From positions 1-8,118 of the forward strand of contig USOZ01000066.1 of NCBI GenBank assembly GCA_900556525.1: a stretch of 8,118 bases of DNA. The letters are read 5' to 3'. Source of the DNA: an uncultured Oscillospiraceae bacterium. GTDB taxonomy: Bacteria > Bacillota > Clostridia > Oscillospirales > Ruminococcaceae. The notes under the pieces were generated by a model. The model was not told the origin of the DNA, ran no database searches, and saw only the letters and a program-made list of their open reading frames with translations. The position numbers and the translations under genes were made by a program. Shown piece after piece: positions 1 through 5,526 of this stretch (positions within the stretch are counted from its first letter, which is position 1; every line of letters begins with the position of its first letter).

Positions 1-22
1 TGAACTGCGGCATTGATTTTGT

Positions 23-160
23 TTACCGCTTATCCTTTATGATACCGCGCAGCGTATCTGCCGCCGCGTCGATTTCCACGGAAATTTCGGTCAGCTTTGC
101 ACCTGCGCGGACTGAATTCTGCGCGACGTCAAGAATATTCAGCGAGATTTCAGGAAGCAT
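23..160 (-). pseudogene. GHKL (histidine-kinase-like) ATPase, N-terminal fragment interrupted by a stop
   Basis: The ATG overlaps the nuoE stop (TGATG), so translation is probably coupled. The 45 residues read MLPEISLNILDVAQNS then VRAGAK, which matches the N box of the small GHKL ATPases found next to nuoE in hydrogenase operons of Clostridia (family knowledge). The next conserved element should be the DxGxG (G1) box and then a GM motif. Instead the frame reads I-I-K-D-K-R and stops at TAA (23-25). Beyond the stop, the same frame gives K-S-M-P-Q-F, which resembles what normally follows the G1 box. Removing the single base at position 29 would restore D-N-G-K but not the rest of the motif. 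Family members are well over 100 residues, so this is only the first part. It may be a decayed gene, a local sequence error, or a divergent gene cut by the window edge; I cannot tell which. Confidence 0.5.
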
Positions 161-657
161 CAGTTGTACTTTGCGAGTATGTCTTCGAGCTGATCAACGG
201 TAAGTCTGCCGTAAACATCATCGTTGATCGTAAGTACGGGAGCAAGACCGCACGCGCCTATGCAGCGGCACGCGTCAAGAGAGAACTTTCCGTCAGCCGT
301 ACATTCGCCGTCATCTACTCCGAGAATTTCCTTGAGCTTTTCGTGAATGTCTCCCGAACCCTTTACATAGCACGCAGTACCAAGACAGACTGAGATTTTG
401 TACTTTCCCTTCGGGTACAGCGAGAACTGAGAATAGAAAGTCGAAACGCCGTAGATCTTCTCCATAGGAATGCCCGTTTCCTCGGAAATCATATGCTGCA
501 CTTCAAAAGGAAGATAGCCGTAAATCTCCTGTGCTTTCTGAAGAATAGGCATTAAAGCGCCCGGCTGTCCCTTATGCTCGGCAATCATGCTCAGAAGAGC
601 AGCCTTTTGCTCAGCAGTACCATTAAAAGGAACAGATTTTTTGTGTGTGGAACCCAT
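160..657 (-). CDS. nuoE: NuoE/HndA-type [2Fe-2S] thioredoxin-like ferredoxin subunit
   Basis: The 165-residue protein is a cytoplasmic thioredoxin-fold [2Fe-2S] subunit, like the 24-kDa subunit of complex I and HydC/HndA of NAD(P)-linked [FeFe]-hydrogenases. It relays electrons between NADH dehydrogenase and hydrogenase subunits. Seen: an N-terminal helical part (about 15-80, with YGYLP and GVSTFYSQF), then the cluster ligands C91-x4-C96 (in CLGTAC) and C132-x3-C136 (in CIGAC), followed by GLAPV and the C-terminal LTVDQLEDIL helix. Length is normal for the family. The start is fixed by AAGGAGG 7 nt upstream. The downstream neighbour is a GHKL ATPase fragment with overlapping stop and start. 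In related genomes this pair precedes NuoF-like and [FeFe]-hydrogenase genes, so hydrogenase rather than complex I is the likely partner (inference; those genes are outside the window). A Rex-like operator lies in its leader. Confidence 0.93.
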   Translation of the reverse strand: MGSTHKKSVPFNGTAEQKAALLSMIAEHKGQPGALMPILQKAQEIYGYLPFEVQHMISEETGIPMEKIYGVSTFYSQFSLYPKGKYKISVCLGTACYVKGSGDIHEKLKEILGVDDGECTADGKFSLDACRCIGACGLAPVLTINDDVYGRLTVDQLEDILAKYN

Positions 658-685
658 TGTTGAACCTCCTTAAAATTTGCCGTGT

Positions 686-703
686 TCGTTAAAAAACTAA
701 CAC
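686..703. promoter_or_regulatory. Candidate Rex (redox repressor) operator
   Basis: The 18-bp site TCGTTAAAAAACTAACAC matches 11 of the 14 defined positions of the Rex consensus TTGTTAANNNNTTAACAA, with the correct 4-bp centre. It begins about 7 bp downstream of the predicted nuoE transcription start and ends just before the ribosome binding site, a roadblock position for a repressor. Rex senses NADH/NAD+ and controls hydrogenase and fermentation genes in Clostridia (established), so the target is plausible. The match is by eye only and the flanking DNA is AT-rich. Confidence 0.45.
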
Positions 704-716
704 TGTACATATCGCT

Positions 717-725
717 ATTATATCA
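717..725 (-). promoter_or_regulatory. Extended -10 promoter for nuoE
   Basis: Read on the minus strand, the sequence is TGATATAAT: a perfect TATAAT (717-722) with an extended TGn just upstream. The hexamer 17 bp upstream (TAGCTT, 740-745) is a poor -35, so the promoter probably relies on the extended -10. Transcription would start near 710, giving a leader of roughly 50 nt before the nuoE ATG at 657. Confidence 0.6.
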
Positions 726-772
726 CATTTCACCAAAAAAAGCTACTATATATATGTACCTAAAAAAAAACA

Positions 773-855
773 TCATTTTTAGCAATTTTCTACAAAATAT
801 TTTTTGTACCGCCGCATGATAAATCAATATATAAAATTTTCGTCATTTTTAACAA
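773..855. repeat. Near-identical 13-bp direct repeats, 70 bp apart
   Basis: TCATTTTTAGCAA (773-785) and TCATTTTTAACAA (843-855) differ at one base and lie exactly 70 bp apart in the same orientation within the divergent control region. The second copy contains TTAACAA, a Rex half-site. They could be binding sites for one regulator on the same DNA face, or chance matches in AT-rich DNA. Confidence 0.4.
791..808. promoter_or_regulatory. Perfect 7-4-7 inverted repeat, candidate operator
   Basis: TACAAAATATTTTTTGTA is a perfect inverted repeat with 7-bp arms and a 4-bp centre. It sits between the two divergent promoters, about 70 bp upstream of the nuoE -10 and about 70 bp upstream of the plus-strand -35. 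The geometry suits a dimeric regulator acting on both sides. It is too AT-rich and lies outside both predicted transcripts, so it is not a terminator. The cognate regulator is unknown. Confidence 0.4.
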
Positions 856-876
856 AATCGACATATTCTTTTTGGC

Positions 877-905
877 TTTACATATTTATTTTCGTATGAT
901 ATAAT
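877..905 (+). promoter_or_regulatory. Consensus SigA-type promoter for the hydrogen-sensor operon
   Basis: TTTACA (877-882), a 17-bp spacer and a perfect TATAAT (900-905), preceded by an extended TGn (897-899). The predicted start near 912 gives a leader of about 73 nt to the ATG at 985. An in-frame ATG at 913 would be leaderless. No riboswitch-like structure is visible in the leader. Confidence 0.8.
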
Positions 906-984
906 GTAATTTATGGCAGTACAGCATATGAAAAGGCAATATTTTGATAAATACATTCAAATCTATGAACAGAAAGGTGATCTT

Positions 985-1344
985 ATGATAATCTCGGACA
1001 TTAAACGTATTCTCTCGGCGCAGGTACTTTGCTGCGAAGAAAATATCGAAAACGAAGTTCATTCCGCCTGCGGTTCGGACATGATGAGCGACGTGCTCGC
1101 GTTCGTCAAGGATCAGTCCGTACTTCTCACGGGGCTTTGCAACCCGCAGGTTATCCGCACCGCCGAAATGATGGACATTGTATGTATCGTTTTCGTTCGC
1201 GGAAAACAGCCCGACGAGGCTATGCTGAAGCTTGCGGAGGAGCGCGGTATTCCCCTGCTTACGACGCCGCACCGTATGTTTACCGCCTGCGGACTTCTCT
1301 ATGATAACGGACTGCGCGGAGGTGACCCAAAGTGTCAGATATAA
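985..1344 (+). CDS. DRTGG-domain protein (first of two)
   Basis: The 119-residue soluble protein resembles the DRTGG domain, a small alpha/beta module of unknown function also found in phosphotransacetylase-like and CBS-domain proteins (family knowledge; the literal DRTGG residues are absent). Seen: an N-terminal IKRILSAQVLC segment, SDMMSDVLAF (31-40), a hydrophobic strand VLLTGLCNPQVIRTAEMMDI (46-65), VCIVFVRGKQP, and a C-terminal RGIPLLTTPHRMFTACGLL (87-105). ATG 985 is chosen because AAAGGTGA precedes it at good spacing. The longer frame from 913 would begin almost at the predicted transcription start and adds 24 unconserved residues. The gene overlaps the next by 13 bp, indicating coupled expression with the ATPase and hydrogenase. 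A regulatory or nucleotide-binding role in the H2-sensing operon is inference. Confidence 0.85.
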   Translation: MIISDIKRILSAQVLCCEENIENEVHSACGSDMMSDVLAFVKDQSVLLTGLCNPQVIRTAEMMDIVCIVFVRGKQPDEAMLKLAEERGIPLLTTPHRMFTACGLLYDNGLRGGDPKCQI

Positions 1345-1760
1345 TCAGGCTTTCGTATAACGTTTCGGGAGATGATTTTACCAGAGCGGGAGAAGCCTCC
1401 AGCGACGTAAAAGGCAAGCTGAAAAAGCTCGGCATCTCGCCCGACGCGATCCGCAAGGTCGCAATATCCATGTATGAAGGCGAAATAAACATGGTTATCC
1501 ATGCGCACGGCGGAGTTATCACGGTCGAAATCAGCAAAGATGAAATAAAAATGATTCTGGCAGATAAAGGTCCCGGCATAAAGAACGTTGAACAGGCTAT
1601 GCAGATGGGATTTTCGACCGCCCCCGACAACGTCCGCACGCTCGGCTTCGGCGCGGGCATGGGACTTCCTAACATGAAAAAATATTCCGATGAAATGACC
1701 ATAGATACTGAAATCGGCGTGGGAACGACCGTCACAATGAAGGTGTTCCTGAACCGATAA
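1332..1760 (+). CDS. RsbW-like GHKL ATPase (anti-sigma/serine kinase type)
   Basis: The 142-residue protein has a complete GHKL nucleotide-binding fold. The N box is at E49-x3-N53 with H57-A58. G1 is D78-K-G80-P-G82-I, and G2 is G105-F-G107-A-G109-M-G111-L. The ending GTTVTMKVFL is the usual final strand. This layout is that of the RsbW/SpoIIAB anti-sigma serine kinases rather than of full histidine kinases: there is no dimerisation domain and no membrane segment. Translation starts at GTG 1332, supported by GGAGGTGA 6 nt upstream, inside the end of the preceding DRTGG gene. RsbW proteins phosphorylate a STAS anti-anti-sigma partner (established), but no STAS or sigma gene is in the window, so the target here is unknown. 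Its place directly before the sensory hydrogenase suggests a signal output (inference). Confidence 0.88.
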   Translation: MSDIIRLSYNVSGDDFTRAGEASSDVKGKLKKLGISPDAIRKVAISMYEGEINMVIHAHGGVITVEISKDEIKMILADKGPGIKNVEQAMQMGFSTAPDNVRTLGFGAGMGLPNMKKYSDEMTIDTEIGVGTTVTMKVFLNR

Positions 1761-1775
1761 AGGAGGTTGGCTGCG

Positions 1776-3050
1776 ATGAGCGATTTTCTTCACTCGGTAC
1801 ATCTTGACAGCTCGCTTTGCAAGGGCTGTACCAACTGCATAAAGCGCTGTCCAACCCAGGCTATCCGCGTCCGCGGCGGAAAAGCCGTAATTAAAAAGGA
1901 ATTCTGCATAGACTGCGGCGAATGTATCCGTATCTGCCCGCACCACGCCAAGCAGGCGACTTTCGACAGCCTCGACGTACTCGGGAACTACGAATATACC
2001 GTCGCGCTTCCCGCGCCGTCGCTTTACGCCCAGTTCAATAATATCGACGACGCGAATATCATACTTCGCGCGCTTGTGAAAATGGGATTTGACGACGTTT
2101 TCGAGGTTACTGCGGCAGCGGAAATGATCTCGCAAATGTCAAGAAAATATATCGGCGAACACCCCGAAAAAAAGCCGTTTATAAGCACCGCCTGTCCGTC
2201 GGTCGTGTGGCTCATAAGCGTAAGATTCCCAAATCTTATCCCGCACCTGCTGCCGTTCAATTCGCCTATGGAGCTTGCCGCAGGGCTTGCGCGCAGACAG
2301 GCTGCCGAAAAAACGGGACTTTCGACCGAGAAAATCGGGATCGTGTTCATTTCGCCGTGTCCGGCAAAGGTCGCGGCGTGCAAGACCGCGCTGATAACCG
2401 AAAAATCCGAGGTTGACGCGGTAGTTGCAATAAAGGAAGTTTACCCGAAGCTGCTCGCCCACATGACGCACGAGGACGACCTCGAGGTCGATTATGTACA
2501 CTCGGGGCGCATAGGCGTGGGCTGGGGCAACAGCGGCGGCGAAGCGGGCGGACTGCTCACCGACAGCTACCTCGCAGCAGACGGCATTGAAAACGTCATT
2601 CGGGTTTTAGAGGACCTCGAGGACCAGAAATTCACCGACCTTGAATTTATCGAACTGAACGCGTGCAGCGGGGGCTGCGTCGGAGGCGTTCTCACCGTGG
2701 AAAATCCTTATGTCGCACAGGCAAAGCTGAAAAAGCTCTGCCGATACCTGCCCGTTGCGCGAAATCACCTCGGCGACGCTTATATTGACGGCGCTTTTTC
2801 GCAGAAACCTGTTGAATATCAGCCTGTTTTCACGCTGGGAAAGAATTTTGCCGAGAGCTTTGATAAAATGCAGAAGGTCGAGGAACTTTGCAGGAAATTC
2901 CCCGGGCTTGACTGCGGTTCATGCGGCGCGCCGAGCTGCAAGGCGCTTGCAGAGGACATTGTGCGCGGCGCCGCTTCGGAACGCGACTGCATTTTCATAC
3001 TTCGTGAATATGTGAACAAACTCAACGATAATACCGAAAGGAATGAATGA
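1776..3050 (+). CDS. Sensory-type [FeFe]-hydrogenase (H-domain with ferredoxin and C-terminal Fe-S domains)
   Basis: The 424-residue cytoplasmic protein has three parts. Two [4Fe-4S] ferredoxin motifs come first (C15, C18, C21, C25 and C44, C47, C50, C54). The hydrogenase H-domain (about 74-330) follows, and then a C-terminal Fe-S domain with C380, C383, C388 and C405. The four H-cluster ligands are present: C140 (in TACP), C195 (in SPC), C297 and C301 (in ACSGGC). K198, equivalent to the lysine that holds the di-iron site, is kept. The proton-transfer cysteine before the TACP ligand is alanine (A139), and other residues near the active site also differ from fast hydrogenases. This is the pattern of sensory, group C/D enzymes (established). 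There is no PAS, kinase or phosphatase domain. ATG 1776 is chosen because AGGAGG (1761-1766) is 9 nt upstream; an in-frame TTG at 1767 would abut that site. The stop overlaps the next start (ATGA). Confidence 0.92.
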   Translation: MSDFLHSVHLDSSLCKGCTNCIKRCPTQAIRVRGGKAVIKKEFCIDCGECIRICPHHAKQATFDSLDVLGNYEYTVALPAPSLYAQFNNIDDANIILRALVKMGFDDVFEVTAAAEMISQMSRKYIGEHPEKKPFISTACPSVVWLISVRFPNLIPHLLPFNSPMELAAGLARRQAAEKTGLSTEKIGIVFISPCPAKVAACKTALITEKSEVDAVVAIKEVYPKLLAHMTHEDDLEVDYVHSGRIGVGWGNSGGEAGGLLTDSYLAADGIENVIRVLEDLEDQKFTDLEFIELNACSGGCVGGVLTVENPYVAQAKLKKLCRYLPVARNHLGDAYIDGAFSQKPVEYQPVFTLGKNFAESFDKMQKVEELCRKFPGLDCGSCGAPSCKALAEDIVRGAASERDCIFILREYVNKLNDNTERNE

Positions 3051-3388
3051 TATTGACGATAAAAGAACTGCTCGAAAGCGGACTTTTCAGCATAATAAAC
3101 GACGGCGGAAACCACGAAACCGTTATAAGCAAGCCGTTTGCGTGCGACCTGCTGAGCATTGCAATGAGCAAGGCGGGAAAAGACAGCGCGTGGTTCACAG
3201 TAATGGGAAATGTGAACACTATCGCGGTATGCGCGCTTGCGGACTGTGCCTGCATAATTCTCTGTGAGGGCACCCGGCTTGATGAAACCGCCTCACAGAA
3301 AGCCGCTGAACAGGATATAACCGTCCTTTCCGCGGGCGATATGCCGATTTTTGACGCGGCTCTGCGGCTTTACGAGGCGATGAAGTGA
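3047..3388 (+). CDS. Small DRTGG-like protein (second of two)
   Basis: The 113-residue soluble protein belongs to the same broad type as the first DRTGG gene but is clearly divergent. Seen: IKELLESGLFSIIND at the start, F31-ACDLLSIAM, AWFTVMGNVNTIAVCALAD (48-66), ACIILCEG, and a C-terminal ITVLSAGDMPIFDAALRLY. The pattern of hydrophobic strands ending in a 'gipvl...daa' helix is what places it with DRTGG domains (family knowledge). ATG 3047 overlaps the hydrogenase stop as ATGA, with AAAGG 5 nt upstream; TTG at 3053 is a possible alternative start. Its own stop overlaps the next gene by 4 bp. Two paralogues flanking one ATPase and one hydrogenase suggest a heteromeric complex or two ligand-binding partners (inference). 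Confidence 0.83.
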   Translation: MILTIKELLESGLFSIINDGGNHETVISKPFACDLLSIAMSKAGKDSAWFTVMGNVNTIAVCALADCACIILCEGTRLDETASQKAAEQDITVLSAGDMPIFDAALRLYEAMK

Positions 3389-4104
3389 GACTGAGCTACG
3401 ACCTGCACATTCATTCCTGCCTTTCGCCGTGCGGCGATGATGATATGCTTCCCTCGAATATTGTGGGAATGGCTGCGCTGAAAGGTCTGGACGTGATTGC
3501 CGTGACCGACCATTGCTCCTGTGAAAACTGTCCAGCAGTCGAAAAACTAGCGGCCGCCTACGGCGTTGTGGCGCTGTTCGGAATGGAACTGACCACCGTT
3601 GAGGAAGTTCACGTTCTTTGCCTTTTCGACAATGTTCCCGCAGCAATGGAATTCGGGAAATACGTCCGTTCACAATATCAAAGTGTTATGAACATTCGTG
3701 ACATTTTCGGGAAGCAGCAAATTGTAAACGAGGACGACGAAATAATCGGTGAAGAAGAAGTTCTGCTGATAAATGCGACGAATATCGGCTTCGACGAGGT
3801 TTTCGGACTTACCGAAAAATTCGGCGGAGTAATGATTCCCGCACACATTGAAAAAAATGCGAACAGCCTGCTCGCAAACCTTGGATTTGTACCCGAGGAC
3901 AGCCGTTTCCCGTGCTTTGAACTGAAGCATATCGGCTATCTTGACGAGCTGCGCGAAAAGCACCCTTACCTAAAAAAATGCGCCATGATAACGAATTCCG
4001 ACGCGCATTATCTTGAATACATAAATGAACCAGTAAACTTCCTTGAAGCGGAGGAGCGGTCTGCAAAAGCCGTTCTTAAAGCGCTTAAGGCAGGAAACAT
4101 ATAA
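3385..4104 (+). CDS. PHP-domain metal-dependent phosphoesterase-like protein
   Basis: The 239-residue cytoplasmic protein carries the four PHP metal-binding motifs. They are D6-L-H8-I-H10, T41-D42-H43, E68 with H76, H154 in PAHIE, and N204-S-D206-A-H208 near the C-terminus. PHP proteins bind up to three metal ions and hydrolyse phosphoesters in nucleotides, RNA ends or small phosphates (established); the substrate here cannot be read from the sequence. The segment SCLSPCGDDDMLPSNIVGMA is typical of the clostridial subfamily that travels with hydrogenases. About 60 residues between H76 and the PAHIE motif form an insertion rich in acidic residues. GTG 3385 is the start, overlapping the previous stop by 4 bp, with GAGG 7 nt upstream. 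As the only clear hydrolase beside the sensor, it is a candidate effector (inference). Confidence 0.9.
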   Translation: MRLSYDLHIHSCLSPCGDDDMLPSNIVGMAALKGLDVIAVTDHCSCENCPAVEKLAAAYGVVALFGMELTTVEEVHVLCLFDNVPAAMEFGKYVRSQYQSVMNIRDIFGKQQIVNEDDEIIGEEEVLLINATNIGFDEVFGLTEKFGGVMIPAHIEKNANSLLANLGFVPEDSRFPCFELKHIGYLDELREKHPYLKKCAMITNSDAHYLEYINEPVNFLEAEERSAKAVLKALKAGNI

Positions 4105-4133
4105 AAGTGGAAAAAAGAAAGGACAAATTCAAC

Positions 4134-5441
4134 ATGGAATGGTTCAAACAAGCAGCATTTTATCACATCTACCCGCTCGGCTACTGCGGACAGCTTCAGC
4201 CGAACGATTTCACGTCGGAACCGACGCACGCGATCCTGAAAGTCATCGACCAGATCCCCGCAATAAAGGAAATGGGCTTTAACGCAGTTTATTTCGGGCC
4301 TGTTTTCGAGTCGGTAAAGCATGGCTACGACACGGTAGATTACACGAAAATCGACCGCCGTCTCGGCACGAACGAGGACTTTAAAAAGGTATGTGACGCG
4401 CTCCACGAAAATGAAATAAAAGTGGTTCTCGACGGCGTTTTTAACCACGTCGGACGTGAATTTGCGCAGTTCCGCGACGTTCGCGAAAAGCGCTGGGACA
4501 GCCCGTACAAGGACTGGTTCCATATCCGCGAAGGCAATTCATATTTCAACGACGGATTTTTCTACGACGGCTGGGAGGGGCATTTTGAGCTTGTAAAGCT
4601 GAACCTGTACAATCCCGACGTTAAAAATTATTTAAAGGAATGTATTTCGGGCTGGGTCAAGGAGTTCGATATTGACGGACTGCGCCTCGACGTTGCCTAC
4701 TGCCTCGACCTCAACTTCCTCAAAGAACTGCACGGACACTGCAAGTGGCTTAAAAACGACTTCTGGCTTATGGGCGAAACGCTCCACGGCGACTATAACC
4801 GCTGGATGAACCCCGAAATGCTCGACAGCGTAACGAATTATGAGTGCTACAAGGGCTTGTATTCGAGCTTCAACGACCTGAATATGTTTGAGATCGCACA
4901 TTCCATAAAACGCCAGTTCGGCAGCGAAAACTGGTGTCTTTACCGCGGAAAAAATCTCTATTGCTTCCTCGATAACCACGACGTCAGCCGTATTGCCACA
5001 ATTCTCAAGGACAAGCGCGAGCTTAAACCGATTTACGCGCTTTTGTTCACTATGCCGGGCATACCCGCCGTGTACTACGGAAGTGAATTCGGCATCGAGG
5101 GCGACAAGAAAAACGGCGATGAGTGCCTGCGCGGAAAATTTGAACCGCAGCAGCCAAACGAGCTTACCGAGAATATCTCCAAGCTTGCGAAATTCCACAC
5201 GTCTTCCCTGCCGCTCTGCGCAGGTTCGTATCGACAGCTCCAGCTTCAAAATCATCACTACGCCTTCGCACGAGAATATGAGGGTGATACGGTCGTTGCA
5301 ATGATAAACGCGGGAGAGAATTTCACATTTAACGTAAATATGAACGGAATGTTTGAGGACATTCTTTCGGGCGAGAAATTCGACCTTTCTCAAGGCGTTC
5401 CGGTAGACGACCACAGCGCAAGAGTGTTCAGAAAAATATAG
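4134..5441 (+). CDS. Cytoplasmic GH13 alpha-amylase-family glycoside hydrolase
   Basis: The 435-residue (beta/alpha)8 enzyme of family GH13 acts on alpha-glucans or maltodextrins. All four family motifs are visible: D100-GVFNH105, G182-LR184-LD186 with nucleophile D186, the acid/base E215 in GETLHG, and the transition-state D283 in LDNHD. The family-typical start WFKQAAFYHIYPLGYCG and a short C-terminal beta domain (about 365-435) are present. There is no signal peptide and no N-terminal carbohydrate-binding domain, so it should work inside the cell, as neopullulanase or maltodextrinase types do; exact specificity is unknown. ATG 4134 is preferred because AAAGGA lies 10 nt upstream. GTG 4107 would add nine charged residues with a weak ribosome site. 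Only 29 bp separate it from the PHP gene and no terminator lies between, so it is the last gene of the hydrogen-sensor operon, which is unexpected for a sugar enzyme. Confidence 0.93.
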   Translation: MEWFKQAAFYHIYPLGYCGQLQPNDFTSEPTHAILKVIDQIPAIKEMGFNAVYFGPVFESVKHGYDTVDYTKIDRRLGTNEDFKKVCDALHENEIKVVLDGVFNHVGREFAQFRDVREKRWDSPYKDWFHIREGNSYFNDGFFYDGWEGHFELVKLNLYNPDVKNYLKECISGWVKEFDIDGLRLDVAYCLDLNFLKELHGHCKWLKNDFWLMGETLHGDYNRWMNPEMLDSVTNYECYKGLYSSFNDLNMFEIAHSIKRQFGSENWCLYRGKNLYCFLDNHDVSRIATILKDKRELKPIYALLFTMPGIPAVYYGSEFGIEGDKKNGDECLRGKFEPQQPNELTENISKLAKFHTSSLPLCAGSYRQLQLQNHHYAFAREYEGDTVVAMINAGENFTFNVNMNGMFEDILSGEKFDLSQGVPVDDHSARVFRKI

Positions 5442-5446
5442 AGAAC

Positions 5447-5478
5447 GTCCGCCGTATCTGCTTACGGCGGGCTTTTTT
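5447..5478 (+). terminator. Intrinsic terminator of the sensor operon
   Basis: A 10-bp stem (GTCCGCCGTA with TACGGCGGGC, one G-T pair) around a 6-nt loop TCTGCT is followed directly by TTTTTT. It begins 5 bp after the amylase stop and ends 2 bp before the next promoter's -35. Confidence 0.92.
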
Positions 5479-5480
5479 GC

Positions 5481-5509
5481 TTGACCGTATTTGAAATATG
5501 TGGTAAAAT
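5481..5509 (+). promoter_or_regulatory. SigA-type promoter for the membrane protein/glycosyltransferase pair
   Basis: TTGACC (5481-5486), a 17-bp spacer and TAAAAT (5504-5509) with an extended TGn (5501-5503). It starts right behind the terminator. The predicted start near 5516 leaves only about 10 nt before the ATG at 5527, so either the leader is very short or translation begins at the ATG at 5536. Confidence 0.7.
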
Positions 5510-5526
5510 ATTAAAAAAGGTTCGGG

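Noticed and set aside
97..393. 98-codon plus-strand frame at the left edge
   Set aside because: It is antisense to nuoE and the ATPase fragment, with no promoter or ribosome site seen.
912..984. Riboswitch or attenuator in the sensor operon leader
   Set aside because: The leader is about 73 nt, AT-rich and shows no strong stem or known aptamer core.
1335..2135. 266-codon open frame on the minus strand
   Set aside because: It is a shadow of the GHKL ATPase and hydrogenase genes, whose conserved motifs lie on the plus strand.
4632..5414. 260-codon open frame on the minus strand
   Set aside because: It lies opposite the GH13 gene, which contains all catalytic motifs on the plus strand. The antisense product has no recognisable domain.
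5488..5498. TATTT-G-AAATA inverted repeat inside the promoter spacer
   Set aside because: It is a five-base AT-only repeat and likely to occur by chance.
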